Below, one piece after another: positions 1 through 13,005 of a DNA stretch of 64,000 bases. Origin of the DNA: Cycas panzhihuaensis (taxonomy: Eukaryota; Cycadophyta); the NCBI GenBank assembly GCA_023213395.1, contig CM041465.1:166911741-166975740 (forward strand), given 5' to 3'. How positions within the stretch are numbered: the stretch's first letter is position 1; every line of letters starts with the position of its first letter. Below the pieces are notes generated by a model that was not told where the DNA came from, did no database searches, and saw only the letters and a program-made list of their open reading frames with translations. Made by a program: the position numbers and the translations under genes.

Positions 1-1210
1 TTGCTATATTCTTGATTTCTTCCTCCATACTAGTTTCTTCTCCTTCTCTGTTATTCAACTTGTTGATTTGAATATAGGCCCTATGTTTTAGGGTCATCAT
101 ATAGAAGAACTTTATATTCTTGTGCCTCTCTACCAGCCAAAGGGCCCTCGACTTTTGTCTTTAGAAGATTTCTTCCTTTATCAAGATGTCCTCTAGATTT
201 TTAAGGAGATTTCTCTCTGATTGGTCTAGATTCTGGGATTTGCCTTCTTCTTGAATTCTTCCCTCAATATCTTTTAGCTTCCTAATTATCTACTCCTTAG
301 CTTCAAAAATATTTCCATGAAGCTTTTTATTCCAATTTTTTACTTGGCTTTTCACCTGGTTTAGTTTCTTCGAAAAATTATACATAGTACATCCTTCTAT
401 CGAGATTTGCCACCACTTCTCAATTAGGTTCTTAAGATTTAGATGCTTTGTCCATATAAGTTCAAATTGAAAGGGGGCACCCAGGTGTTTTTTTGTAGTA
501 TTAAATTCTAGTAGCAAGGGAGAATGGTCTGACACCACCTTAGGAATTATTTCTAACCTACTATTATTATGGTGGCTGGCCTATCCATAATTTATCATTA
601 CCCTATCTAGCTTTACCTGAATATGGTGGTTCCCCAATTTACTATTTGACTAGCTATATTTAGCCCCTTAGAGATGAACATCCATCAAACCTCCTTTTTG
701 GATAAAATCTCCTAAATCTATCATGCTCTTTATCCATCCCTCTTTTTCCCTTTTTTCTCTTCGAGGGACAGGGCCATATTAAGATCACTGACCACTAGCT
801 AGGGGCCTTACCAATCTTTGTGAAACTCTAGAATCTTATCTCAGAGGTTCTTTATACCTTCTACATATATGAGGGCATATACATTTATAGCCAACCATCG
901 AAGGTTCATCCTTCTACAAGTTAGCCACATGGACATGAAGTGATCATCTAGAACACATTCCTCTCCTTACCAATCCTTCAGGTTCTAGAGGACTACCAGT
1001 CCCCTAGATCCTTAATGACCATCCTTCACTGCCATCTCAATGTACCTCCATATCTTATTTTTGAACACTGTCCTATAGTCCAGCTCCAATTTTATTTCCT
1101 GTAGCATGACTATATCTAGCTTCATCCTCTTATGTAGATCTTTCACTATCCTTTGCTTATAAGGAGCATTTATGCCCCTAATATTCCATGATATAATATT
1201 TATATTAATC
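1..1210 (-). pseudogene. L1-type LINE ORF2, endonuclease region (partial)
   Basis: Read on the minus strand from 1210 downward, this is the amino-terminal half of an L1-like LINE ORF2. It opens with NIISWNIRGINAPYK, the usual start of a plant LINE apurinic-type endonuclease. The catalytic-glutamate motif MLQEIKLELD follows near 1100, then SDLNMALS near 790 (family GDFN) and VSDHSPLLLEF near 530, the conserved SDH motif. The stretch after the nuclease (about 1-300) matches the linker before reverse transcriptase, with LWLVERHKNIKFF. The RT itself lies beyond the left edge. Several in-frame stops interrupt it, mostly TAG where Gln or Trp is expected, so it is a dead copy. The endonuclease would nick target DNA for target-primed reverse transcription. 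Identification is from motifs; family assignment within L1 is open. Confidence 0.85.
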
Positions 1211-1829
1211 CCTTTACCCCCAACACCCCCCCCTCTTGCATAGGGGCTTCATCTTTTACTTCTTAATCTTGGTCCTTTACCTCCCCCCTCCCTTAGGGTG
1301 CACTGGTATCCTTGGTTGATTTGAGATACTGCCTCCCTTTCCTTGACCATCTTCAAGGTGGGTCTACCTACCCTTTTTTCACTTCTTAGATCTGGGTCTC
1401 TATGCTACCTAGTCCCCCTTTACTCCTCCTGTAGGTCCTTTTCCTTAATTTTCCATATATGGTGTACATTCATGGGCCCTTCTTGTCTTCCCAGAGCATT
1501 CAAGCCCCTCTTTGGCTGAGGTCCTTCTTAGATCTCTCAAAGATCCAGACTTTCACCCCCTTCCTCCTTTTCCTCTCAAATTCCCTCCTTTATCCTCTCT
1601 TCCTGTCAAGACTCCTCCCCTTCCTAAAACATAGTATCCTCATCTTCCAGGTTAATAATCTTAGCATCCTCCTTTATCCCCTCATTCTTAGGAGTGATAT
1701 CAGGCCTAGGGTCCTAGATCTTCTTTATTTTTTACTACCTTATCCTGTTTATCTCATTTAAGGTACCTGAAATTATTTCTGAGTTCAGACTTTTCTCTCC
1801 CTCCTTGACCTCTATCTCTTCCCTCTTCA
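1211..1829. other. LINE ORF1-ORF2 linker, decayed
   Basis: This pyrimidine-rich stretch on the plus strand, purine-rich on the minus strand, lies between the recognisable ORF1 and ORF2 blocks of the minus-strand LINE. It probably encoded the charged tail of ORF1 and the inter-ORF spacer. The 100-residue Leu/Pro-rich plus-strand frame at 1459-1761 is the complement of that purine-rich sequence and I do not treat it as a gene. Confidence 0.4.
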
Positions 1830-2700
1830 TCTCCCTTGGGCATGCTTGGGGAACATATCCAAAACATTTATATATTGAGCATCTTACATTGTCTAATTCA
1901 TAAACTAGACTCTGGTCCTCACTCTATCCTTCTGATTCAATCCTTACTCGATTTGGGACACTTTTATCTAGTCTTACTAGCACGTAGAATCTGACATTAA
2001 TCAGCCTATTCTTGGTAGCAGAATTAATAGCTAATAGAGGTCCAATGGCTTTTATCGCTCCTTTTATCACATCTAGATCCCACACCTATAAGGGAAGCTT
2101 AGGTGTCTGGACCCAAATTGGTGCTTGCTTTATTATTGATACTGATGAATCAAAATCTAGGTGCCATTTCTAAAAAAATATTACTTTCCTGCTTAGCATC
2201 CATGGTGATTTCGAGAGAGTACTGATCATGTCTTCCTAGCTTGTAAATTTAGATAGAATACACCCCTTAGAGAGTTCCATAACCTTCATTAGGTTTTTAA
2301 TCTTCCATCTAATGACAAGCCATTTCCTTATAACATCCAGGCCCTACCTAGGTCCTAAAAGTCTATCTACTAGACTATTTTCCCAGTAGTTCATAGTTCT
2401 CTTAGTGAGTTTCTTCTATATAAGGATTTTAATTATTTTATTATGAATAATAGGGTTTATGTTATAAGGTTTTGTCTCTCCCTTTCTTAGGGCATCCAGA
2501 TAGGATCTTCCTAGAGGGGAAATTTGAGTCTATTTTGGTGATCTTATTTCCATTTCCTCCATTATAAAAAATATAAAGTAAGTAACTATCTTTTCTAGAG
2601 TCAATTAAGCTAAAGAACATAAGGCTGCCAGTATTAATGGGATACTCACTCAATTCAAAGAAATTACATGCGCTCCTAATAGCATATCAACTGCTCCTTT
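1830..2700 (-). pseudogene. LINE ORF1 (gag-like, zinc knuckle) remnant
   Basis: This stretch lies upstream of ORF2 on the minus strand, where a plant L1 element keeps its RNA-binding ORF1. Near 2080-1850 one frame reads VWDLDVIKGAIKAIGPLLA and then RFYVLVRLDKSVPNRVRI, typical of the domain before the zinc knuckle in plant LINE ORF1 proteins. The knuckle follows as CSIYKCFGYVPQACP; the second Cys and the His of a CCHC knuckle are both Tyr here, each explained by one C/G-to-T/A transition. One TAG stop lies between these blocks. The frame cannot be followed cleanly to a start, so the right limit is approximate. Confidence 0.65.
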
Positions 2701-5244
2701 ATCATAAATGGACCTACATTCAAATTTGACCTTCTGTAAGTAAAGATTTTTTATATTCCCCTCTCATGGCTTAGGGTCTTTATCATGTCTCTATAAATTC
2801 ACTTAGATCATCATGTTTATACCATCCCTTTCTAGAAGTTTAATTCCTATTATTTCTTTATCATTTACTTTTTATTTAAAGCACAAAGGCCTATCTTCTT
2901 CCTTCAATGGTGCATCTCCTATCCTTTGGCTATCCAAGCCCTTCCCACCTTTGTTCCATCCTGATCTAGAAGATGGGTGCCTATGTCCTTCCTTTTGATG
3001 AGATTAGGCTACCTCCACCCTAGTTTAACAAAAGTTGTCTCTCTTCATAGTTCCTTGGATCAATTTTAGGTATGATCCATCATACTAAGGATTCTGATCT
3101 CTACTACATCACAGATTGGAGGTAGCCTTGTCCCTTGCATCCATCTGGAGTTTCTTTGTTATTAATACTTCGCATCTAATTGACTGGTAAGAGCTATTTA
3201 CCACTACCTCATAAAACCCTATTAGATCCAAATTCGTATCCCACTTTGATATATTTATAATATCATTACTTATAATTTTCATATTTTAGAGCTCTTGTTA
3301 TGGTTGAAATATTGCCATCATTTTCCTAAATATCACATTATATCTAATGCAATATATTTCATACTTAATATATAAACATAATGATTCATCTCTAATGAGA
3401 CTGTGTTAGAAGAGTTATCTTAATACCTATGCACCTCATCTTATCCCATCCATAGTGAGATAATTCACCTCTCAAGTAGAGTATATAAGAAAGACCCTTC
3501 TCAATAAGTATGCAATCTTTACGTTATAACTCTAAGTCTTCTCTTAAATTTATAAATTATCTTAGGGTTGCTATTCCAATATTTGTTTTGATCGATTAAT
3601 GAGAAATGCTTCTGCAACACATTTATTAATTTTAGAGTTATGCCAAGATTTTCTGATGTGCAAAAAGGTCAGGAGCATTTGGTATATTGATTTAAAAAGG
3701 TTATATGTCTTGAAGTAGGCTCCAAGAACCTAGTATGAGAAAATTGATTAATATTTTTTGAAAATTAAGTTTGAGAGATCTTTAGTTGTCTTAATAAGAT
3801 AAGACTTATGACTAAAGTAAGTGGTAAATTCCTTGTGGGATATCAAAGCTAAAATCAAAAGATACCAACATAGGCTAGTAATAATAGATGTTAATAGTAA
3901 TATTAAAATAAGATTTAAAAAGACAATATAGAAAAAATGATAATTATGAAAATATGTGTATTTAGTTACTACTTGAATCATTGTAAATACATTAGAGCAA
4001 ATTATGCATATTCCAATCTAATCCTACACTTTGGGTTAAAATGAGACTGTTATTAATATAGAAAATTAAAATAATATAGTTATCTTCTTTTGATAACTAT
4101 ACAATTATATAAGATGTATCGTAAGTTTATATGCAAATAATTTTGAATGACAAAAGACCTCATTTATATTCTGGAGCTCTACTAGATTGAAGCCTGTTTG
4201 CACCAAACCAAATATGACTATGCAACTTTTTAAAGGTCTCTAAGTAAGTATTGATGAAGTTATCACTCAAAATAAAAAAAAATCTCAATGTTGTAATTGA
4301 ATAAATAATATTTGTAGCTACATTTGTTTAGTAAGTTCATTTATCTATTGGAAAAATAAACCAATGAGAAAAATGACCCATTAAACACTTCTCATTAAAA
4401 TTTATTAACTTAAACATTACTAAACCTATTAAAAGGGGTTTTACAAAGGTAAGGAAGTTGAAGGGGGAAATAAAACACCCATGGACACTAGAGGAATTTT
4501 AACATGCTATGACCTTTTTGAACCTCAATTATTATCCAAAATTTTAAAATTAAGTTATACATGTGTATGGAGAAAATAGATACCATGTATCTTCAACCCT
4601 TCTCATTTATAAAAGAGACCAATATGATAAAAGTTATGATTTACAATACTATATTATTCTATATTACACTAAATTAGTGGAATTAGATGTGAGAATCTCT
4701 AGACCTTTCACACTCATAGGTGAGTTGTTATTGGAAGGAAGAGTCCTTACTAATTTACCTATGAGTGGGTCTATCCCATGGTCAAATTAAGTTTTTGAGA
4801 AATTACCTAGTTATGAAGTTGTAAAGATAATGACACATCTTTCTTTTGAAGGACGAGGATTGGCTTTGCAACTGAGGTGGGGGGCTAGTCTTTAGTTGGT
4901 GCATAAATTAAAAATGGTGTATTATCTTCCTAATATAAATGCTAAAAATTGTGTGATCCCCGCAAAAAGATAGGGAAATCGAAATGTGGTTTTTAATGAT
5001 TAAAAATAAAAGGAAAAATAAAGAAAAAACTTTAGTATGAATATATCTTATTCAAAAAATAGATGTGATATTTGATTGGACCATAGCAATGAATCCATCT
5101 TTGATTTCATTTCCCTTAGGTATAAAGAAGCAACTATAGGTTTGAACCCAAAATGCAATAGCTAACTATTTAGAAAATTATGAGCAAAGTGACAAACTTA
5201 GGAGTTAAAGGTGCAAACATCAACCTACAAAGTGGTGATATTGA

Positions 5245-5261
5245 ACACACACACACACACA

Positions 5262-5302
<41 letters not shown>

Positions 5303-5326
5303 ACACACACACACATACACATACAT
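5245..5326. repeat. (AC)n microsatellite
   Basis: About 82 bp of AC dinucleotides with regularly spaced ACAT interruptions. It generates His/Thr-repeat frames that are not genes. Confidence 0.95.
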
Positions 5327-5447
5327 GAGTATGTATGTTTTTATGTGGGTGTATTATTCTAGTGAATTACTTACAATTAATGTTTTACCTATAAGATAAA
5401 GTATAGAGAATAAATTAACCATTACAATGCTCAGTGTAAAATTAATA

Positions 5448-5492
5448 ACACACACACGCACACACACACATACACACACACACACACACACA
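5448..5492. repeat. (AC)n microsatellite, second array
   Basis: About 45 bp of AC repeats with one ACGC and one ACAT interruption, some 120 bp downstream of the first AC array. Confidence 0.95.
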
Positions 5493-7109
5493 TGATAACT
5501 TGAGTATATTAAATTGTTCATAGTAGAGTTAGGTAAAAATAATCCCCTCTACTATTTTCAACACTATAAATTCTATTAACATTGATAGAATTCAACCTTC
5601 CTTAATAATCTCTATGAGTTGGCATTTCAATTCTTCACTCTTCGTCATCAAGTGTGTTATATGTAGGTTTGGAAATTATTGAAAGACACTTCAAGGAATC
5701 ACTATTTATCTTCAATAGCTCAGGCTTGATCAGAGTCTACAAATTCTTAGCATTTTTATAAGAGGGACTAATATTGTCCCCAAAACTATCAAATTTTTAT
5801 CAGTTTCGAAAGTTCACTACAAAAGTTGGTAGTTTCTAAATCACCTCAAACTAGATTTATTAGAAGTGATTGTAGTCCTCTTCCCAATATTAATCATGAC
5901 TAATAGGCCTTTAATTCTATACCATTTATTGGTATATGTTCTATCTTAGGCTGGAGAAGGACATGTTTCTCATTGGCAACATTTTCTTTTACCCATTCTA
6001 AAATCACTTCCAACTCATGTTTCCTATCTTGTAAGGTAAAATGATAAGTAAATGTAGTTAATTAAATACAACGTAAGATAAATGAGAAGTAATTTATGCA
6101 TATATAGTGAAAGAGGGAGGAATCATACCTAATATTCATAGATTGAGGGAAGAAAGCCCAAAATCAAGTAGATGCTTAGATCTTAAAAAGGTGGGTAGAA
6201 TTAAAATATTACAAAATTTAGAAGTTGTATAATAAATCTATGAATTTGTTGACATCTATATGAAAACTTCACCATATACTAAACTACATGGGTAACCAAT
6301 TATTATAACTATTAGTTTAGTATAATAATTTTTAGATACTTCATTCAGTTAACATGTATAAACACATTATATGAATAGGCCATGCTACTTAGACAAATAA
6401 GTTAAAAAACAAGAGTAACATAAGCTCCTACTACTTGCATATAATAATAAGATAGTAAAAAGACCACTTGTTTTTCATGAAAATAATTTGATACATGGTT
6501 GTAATTATGGTAGAAGTATGGTTTTGAAACCAAAACATCAAAATAATACAACCTTTAAGTCTGTGAAAAACCATATGTGGCAATGTGCTCTAAAAGACTT
6601 TGAAAAAAAAGCCCTAAACATATAGGTGTAATTCTTAGAAAAGAGTCACTATAGGTCACAAAAATATATACCAAATTGTGACTAAGTTCCATGAATCTAG
6701 ATTGAGATTAGTTCAATTTTGGGTCAGGACTGATTTCTTTATCAAAAGGAAGATCATGATCAATATAATCTTGGATCGTGATCATGTCGATTTATAGAAA
6801 CTGAATTATGATCAATAATTTTGTATTTTTCTATGTTGCCTTATTCAACAATTATTCACATTTCACTTTTGTGTTGTCTCTATTAATAATTTTACATAGG
6901 AACTCAAGGTTTCAATTCACTATTAATTATATCTTGAGTTTAACTTACTCTACGTTGCTTGGGTTTTGTAGCTTACTTGTAACCATTGTTGTCACTATTA
7001 CTAAATATGGTAAAATTGAAAGGTGCTCATAAATATTGAGTAATAGAAAAATCAACTAATTGGTAATGCTAAATCCAATGTTGAACTAAATCAAGCATGC
7101 ACCAATAGG

Positions 7110-7372
7110 AAGGACACAATCACCAAGTTCTTTCTTGGTTAGCCTTTGTTGAACATTGGTATAATTCTTCTCACTATTTCTACCATTAGTATGCCTTATT
7201 TTTTGGATCTTTATGACTACCATCCACCATCCCACTATACATTACCTCTTATGCATAGATGCTATGTAATAAAAACTCCAAGGTATGGACTACATCCTTA
7301 ACACCCTTAAACAAAACCTATCCATTACTTGAAATAACATGAAACAACTTATTGACTGCCATTATTTGAGAG
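7110..7372 (+). pseudogene. Chromovirus integrase fragment
   Basis: A frame here reads WLAFVEHWYNSSHYFYH, and a second one reads LNTLKQNLSIT then MKQLIDCHY. Both match, in the same order, the integrase of the chromovirus at 45092-51765 (WLVLTEYWYNSSHYLAIG and LHTLKQNLSMA, MRQLVDCH). DNA similarity is also visible, for example CCCTTAAACAAAACCTATCC in both places. This is the carboxy-terminal half of the integrase core of another copy of that family, broken on both sides. No LTR can be assigned. Confidence 0.7.
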
Positions 7373-9258
7373 TAAATTACCAAGTCAAGAGTATAAATAA
7401 GATTTTAAAATTAGTCTTGTAAAATGTTTATAATGCAAGATGAATAGATTAGGTAGAAAGATTACATTTAACCTTATGGGTAGATGGAACAAGAAGAAAA
7501 TGACCTCACAAATAGACACATAATGTATGGATACATGCCCTCTTTGGGACTATTATGAAGCATGCCATCTTTGGGGAATACTTAAACTTGCATTAAGATA
7601 TAATTGAGAATATTTGATATTGTTTGAATCAATTGGAGGCCTATGTATCACTGATCAAGTTTGAATCATTACAAGATTTCAAAGAAGACATGGTTGTTTC
7701 AACATGTAATGATCATGACTTGAGTTTTATTCAATGGTCAATAGGACTGGGTATTTATGATATTAACAACAATTAGAGTTGATTTAACATCTTTTCTATC
7801 TCCACCAATACTCCATCTTTCATATTGTGTGCTCTAGCTTAGGGGTGACTTCCTTCTTAGGCTTAAGATTGTTGTGTATATATGTTAGGTTTATTATTAG
7901 GAAGGGAAGTAAATGATTATGATAATAAGGATCCAACTCCTCTTTATTGTTTCTGATTTAAATGACTAAAGAGAGTAGGTGTTAATAATGTTTGATTTAA
8001 AAAAATAGTTCACATTAACAATGAGACACCAACTATATAAGGAAGCATATAAATTATGTTTAAGATGCTTATTATGACATAAATAAAGCAAGTTTACTAA
8101 TTACTGAACTATTGATATGTGCAAGCAAACATGTAGGCTATAATGATCAATTTTCATGATTATAGGATTTGATATTCCCTTTGCTTATATTGATAGGACT
8201 TTAGGATTTAGTTAGACATGTTTTGTTCATAGAGAGGGTTTAAACTCCAATATGCCAATTTTTGCTTTCATATACATACACATTAGGCTCTAAGCCCATC
8301 GAGATTTGATGCCCCAAGTCAACCACTAGACCACAACTTGGTGGACTAAGTAGGCTAAAAGATTGTTGTATATAATGAGTTCAATAATGGTTGCCTTTAT
8401 TCTATTTAAGAGAACAATTCCATGGAATAGGAAGCCTTATATTATACTTAGGAAAATTTTACTAAATTCCTAATTAAATTGAATAGATATTGAATATTTA
8501 AAATCAATAGTTATATATAACTTATGTATCAATATATAGGATTAGAAGGAAGAATAATCTTCCACTACTATTGTTTAATGATAAAGTTTAGTTTAGGCCA
8601 TGCTAGATACATTTGTTCATCGAAAAGTCCTGGTCTTCCTAACAAGGTATAATATAGTTGTCAACCCTCCTCTATTTATAAAACTTCAAAATTTAGATAT
8701 ATGATTATGCTAGCTACACTCACCTTAGTAAATATACCTCCACTTATGCCATCTTAGATAAGCTAATCTCTTAGATGAATTGATTACTATATGACCACCA
8801 TCCATAAGAATCTTTGCTCTTGAAGTTTTATGATGTGAGGGACATACATCACTCACTTTTAGATATATTGTTTACTTAAATGATTATGCAGTTCAATAGC
8901 TTGGGCAACATTAATTATGATACTTGAAGTGTCTATTAGAGTTGGTCATCTTTTACTTAGGAAAAGTTAAGGGAAAAACCCATGATATTCACCCATGGGT
9001 TTTGAGACAAAGTTTGATGTGAAATAAATGCTAATTTTGCAAGTTTATAAGATATTCTCTTGGTGAATAGGAGGTAAGTGGTTTCTTATGAAATCAAAGG
9101 ACAAAACCAATTGGTTTTGGACTAAGGAGGAGAGGGATAATAAAGCATTTACTCCATGACCCTTCTCAAAAAGCCATTCCTTAATTTTAGAGATGAACTA
9201 AGTAAATAAAAAATATTAATAAATGTACATATATGGTTGCTTATAATTCTATGGTAAG
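7373..9258. other. AT-rich decayed DNA, no gene seen
   Basis: No domain is recognisable. A 10-bp-stem hairpin with arms AAAACCCATG and CATGGGTTTT lies at about 8971-9000. A possible SINE head at 8281-8344 is listed separately. Confidence 0.45.
8281..8344 (-). mobile_element. Possible tRNA-derived SINE head
   Basis: On the minus strand, TGGTCTAGTGG (8333-8323) fits an RNA polymerase III A box, and CATCAAATCTC (8311-8301) is a plausible decayed B box (GGTTCRANNC type) about 12 nt after it, closer than in a normal tRNA. The phrase around the A box resembles the tRNA-like head of plant SINEs. No tail or target-site duplication was found, so this is tentative. Confidence 0.3.
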
Positions 9259-9488
9259 ATGAGGACACCCTATTTTTATTTCTATAACAAGACATCACAT
9301 CTAGTTATGTTTTTTGTAAATAAGATCATTAATGATCCAACATCAACTTGTAATTGCTCTAAAATTTGTCATATGTCTGTTATAAACTTAATGCAACTCC
9401 TAGACAAGTGCCATCAAATTAATGATAACCCTATAATTTACCTAAGATTCCAACTCACTATTAACTTAATGTAAATATTATTTTAACA
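9259..9488 (-). mobile_element. Edge of 3' LTR of a minus-strand copia element
   Basis: On the minus strand a G-run polypurine tract (complement of 9489-9494) is followed directly by TGTTAAAATAA, which fits the junction of polypurine tract and 3' LTR. The LTR should therefore run from 9488 toward lower coordinates. Its far end and its 5' partner were not located, so 9259 is only a nominal limit. Confidence 0.45.
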
Positions 9489-9765
9489 CCCCCCTTAAAA
9501 TTTACATTATTGGATTTAATACTAATATAAAATTTGAATTTGTAAATTTGTCCCTAGCTAATGATTTAGTGAAGATATTTACTAATTACTCTTCAATAAT
9601 CTTGTATAAGAGCTCGACCTCTCCATTTTGGATATTCTTCTAAATGAAATGATGATTCACTATAAATGTGCATGATAAATAACAAATTTAATTATCGTAT
9701 TTAACAAAAATATAATAAATGGTACATTAAAAAAAAAAGATAATTATATATTTTTATGTAATACC
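9489..9765 (-). pseudogene. Copia RNase H C-terminus (minus strand)
   Basis: Reading from about 9700 downward, the frame gives NGEVELLYKIIEE, LVNIFTKSLARDKFTN and ILRGVLK. This is the end of a Ty1/copia RNase H domain (family pattern EEQLADIFTK), followed at once by the polypurine tract and LTR edge at 9488. Stops and one frameshift are present. Upstream pol is not recognisable beyond about 9765, so the element is a 3' stub. Confidence 0.7.
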
Positions 9766-11444
9766 TTTTTGTCTAAGATCTTAATGCCTACATTTAATTT
9801 AATAATATATTTGCATGAGATAATTTATAAAATGGTGTAGTGTGAGATATTTTTATTATTTAAAATATGAAATTGAGGTTTTGTTTAATCTCATGGTAGT
9901 AAAATTCTATTGGACCTTAAAGAAGATTTAAAATTTATTATCAATATATTAACCAAATAAAACGTTTTATAAACTTTATGAAATTTGTATTATAAGCTTT
10001 GAAAGATTAAAGTTTATGCATTTTTAATAAATCTCATGTTAAGCTTTAGGCTTGATAAATGAGGAGGTTACATTGGGATGATGTGCATATCATGGAGAAC
10101 AAATGATATATACTTAAGCAAGAACATGTCATATAAAAGTAGACATAAGATCACTAAGAGTCAGATGTTTAATGATAAACATTCAGATAACAAACACAAC
10201 ATAACACAATAGACATGCAAAGGAAAGACAAGATGAAAACATAGGCTTCTGGGTTGGCGAAATGACGTGATAATAACAATAATAATAAGCATTTTGAAGT
10301 AATCACATATAATGCTTTAATAGTGGAGCATGCAGTGACATATAAAGTGGATGTCTTTTACTATTATAGGGTGGATGTGACATATGGTATAAATAGTCAT
10401 TGGCTAGTATTGATACACAATGTCCACAATCATAGATGGAACTATTAGGGACCGACTGCTATTTTAAGATGGATTTATCTCTACACTATAGCCAGAGGAA
10501 TATAATCAAGATATTAGATCCATCACTAAAATTGATGAATAAGGATTCAAGAGCCTAGCCACTATACTCTTAGCAATAGTGATGGGGTAGAGTGTGAGGG
10601 AAATGGTAGCATGCGTGACTCTCTTATGCACTAACAAAATAGTATGGAGCATCACCCTTTGAAACCTTAAAAGATAAAGATTAACAATGACAATCGACTT
10701 TTCATGATTTTGAAAAGTAATAGGTAAAGTATGAGGTGGAAGATTAGGATAAGGAAAGGGAAAGGGAAAGAGATTGCTATCATTAAGATCATTATAGAGG
10801 CAAAGGTAATGGTGATTGAATCATCTCAAGTAATAGTCCAAAGAATAAAGAAAGGTAGGGGAAAAAACATATAGGCATGAAAGATGCACAATGATTGCAA
10901 AGATGGTGGTCAATCTTATAGAGGAGAGGGTCTCATTGGAAACAGAAAATAATAAACATTTCATAGTGGTTTAAATGCAAAGGTGTATATATATGAAAAA
11001 TTACCACCCATATCCTTGGATGCATATTTATACTAGCACTATGATTAGGACATATAAGTGAATGATGGAATATCACATTGCATGTCTTTCATACTAATAA
11101 TAATGAAGAAGATCAACCATCTCCATGACCAAACACCTAGTGTACCTCTTATATGACTTGTCAACTACCATGTAAATATAATCATACCCAATATAAAACA
11201 TACCTTGTAAGCCCATACAACATACTATGCAATGAATTTTCATATATCATATATATGTATGGCATGGTAATTGAGAAATATCCCTTCTAAGTTATAAACA
11301 TCAAATGCCTAAACACAAGCATATAATCATTCTTGTATATAAAAGGACATAGGTGTAAACCTATTAAAACACTATCACGTCATCCATAAATCATAAATAT
11401 CCATAATCCTGATGGTTTTGTGTGACTGTTGTAACATTGTAAAT

Positions 11445-11562
11445 AAAAAGCAAACTAGCAACAAGAAGTTAGGATGGTGAACCATATAATGTGTTGTAGA
11501 TCTAAAAAGTGAACCAATAACAAAAAGTCAAGATAGTGAATTATATAATGCACTATAGATCT
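11445..11562. repeat. Tandem duplication, two 59-bp units
   Basis: Units 11445-11503 and 11504-11562 share the order AAAAAG...GTGAA...ATATAATG...TAGATCT at identical spacing, with about a dozen mismatches. The divergence indicates an old duplication. Confidence 0.75.
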
Positions 11563-12001
11563 GTAATGAACTATGATCACCATAACTTTAAATATGTATA
11601 AAAGTATGATGTACTAAATACCCTTACACATAGAGACATACAACTAGTTAAGGTGATTGAGGAGGACTAAATATGACTATCGGAATGTATTTAGATTATT
11701 GCAAGAAAATATGACTAGAATTGCATCCATCTAACATTATCTATAGTTGATATAAACTATCTCAATGGATCATATTGAGGGTATAATGGTAAACATCATC
11801 ACCAAATTAGAAGAAAATATGAAATTAAATTTGATTTAAGCTTTGTTCCAATTAGCTATTATTGACTAATGAAGAATCTTTTTTTATAAAAAATGTTGAA
11901 TGCCCATTAATTGTTAAATGAATATATGAATGGTGATGAAGGGGTAGAACATAATACAAAAAAGCTTTATGAAGAAGATTGACTTAATGTACATATACTC
12001 T

Positions 12002-12051
12002 CTTATCAAACCAAAAGTAATATTGACTTATCAAACCAAAAGTAATATTGA
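12002..12051. repeat. Perfect 25-bp tandem duplication
   Basis: A 25-bp unit starting CTTATCAAACC and ending AATATTGA occurs twice back to back (12002-12026, 12027-12051) without a mismatch, so the duplication is recent relative to its surroundings. Confidence 0.9.
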
Positions 12052-12956
12052 CTTGATATGGGTAGGAGATGGAGTCTCTTAAGAGGGGTTCAAATAGTGC
12101 ACTTAAATCTTTAATATAGTGTTACATCAAACTTGATTTAAGGCTTAAGTTATGATGTGGGGTTTTGGCCATGGATTTTATATTTTTGCTAACATAAAAT
12201 GACTAAACATGATATACTATACTTAATGGATGATTGATCAATGGACTAACCAAGTTTTGAATGTGATAAAAGAGAAGGTAGAGCCAATGTGTTATAAGAA
12301 AGTTTATAAATAGAATTCATGAAACCGATATTTAATAAACATTAATATTACACAAGGTGAACTACCACACTTTCTAGAATATTTTTTTAAAGAAACTCTA
12401 TGAAGAGATAGTCCATAAAAACATACAATAAACATAACCTATAAATTTAGTTGAGAGATAAAAGAAGAATAATGTAATACTTAAAGAAAAAGAATAAGAG
12501 TTCCTTTGGAGCTTAGCTAATATGGTATTAATTTAACTTTGCCATGGTGTGTTGCATGGATAATAGGGAGGAGGTCAAAGTATCAAAAGGCTCTAGGTCT
12601 TTTATCAACCATCAACAAAGTAAAATAAGATTATAGTAGTAAAAGGTTAGGTATAAGATAATCAGATGAGTTAAAATTGACTCAAATAAGATATATGAAT
12701 ATGTAAGATGTGTAAATTTATAACTAATAGAGCACATGAAGGGCCCACTACTAGACTAGTTTAAAAAAACTCAAATGCAAAATACAATATCAATGTGAGA
12801 ATTTAATGACACCTATAAAGAACAACCGAATAGGAAATGATAGGGAATTTAATAAATATGAACTTCTTATAAAAGAAGGCTAGAAAAGGATTTTCATGCA
12901 TTATGAAGGAAATGATTGAATGAAAAAATTGCATATAAAATCTACTTACAATAAGC

Positions 12957-13005
12957 TTGGACTTTGATACCACAATTTTGGATTGTGGTATAGCTTTGAT
13001 ACTAC
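12957..13005 (-). other. Hairpin with two minus-strand PBS-like words
   Basis: Arms ATACCACAAT and ATTGTGGTAT enclose a 5-nt loop at 12969-12993. On the minus strand the surroundings read TGGTATCAAAGTCC and GTAGTATCAAAGC, both close to the initiator-Met-tRNA primer site TGGTATCAGAGC used by copia elements. This could mark the 5' LTR end of a minus-strand copia element whose 3' stub is at 9.5-9.8 kb, but no matching LTR was found. Confidence 0.3.

Larger units (their letters stand above)
2701..7109. other. AT-rich decayed intergenic DNA, no gene seen
   Basis: Apart from two AC microsatellites, I recognise no coding block, LTR pair or RNA gene here. The part next to 2.8 kb may be the 5' untranslated region of the minus-strand LINE. 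Short frames such as the one at 3748-3981 are Ile/Leu-rich translations of AT-rich DNA without a domain. A G-rich run near 4878-4888 followed by TGCATAAATT could be an eroded polypurine tract of a dead gypsy element, but no LTR could be paired with it. Confidence 0.5.

Noticed and set aside
1459-1761. 100-codon Leu/Pro-rich plus-strand frame
   Set aside because: It is the complement of purine-rich LINE sequence whose minus-strand coding is recognisable on both sides.
5180-5399. His/Thr-repeat frames
   Set aside because: They are translations of the AC microsatellite with no coding support.
8281-8344. A complete tRNA gene on the minus strand
   Set aside because: A- and B-box-like words exist, but spacing and flanks do not fold into a cloverleaf by eye; kept only as a possible SINE head.
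11445-12051. Short direct repeats considered as a CRISPR-like array
   Set aside because: There are only two copies of each unit, with no spacers, in plant nuclear retroelement DNA.
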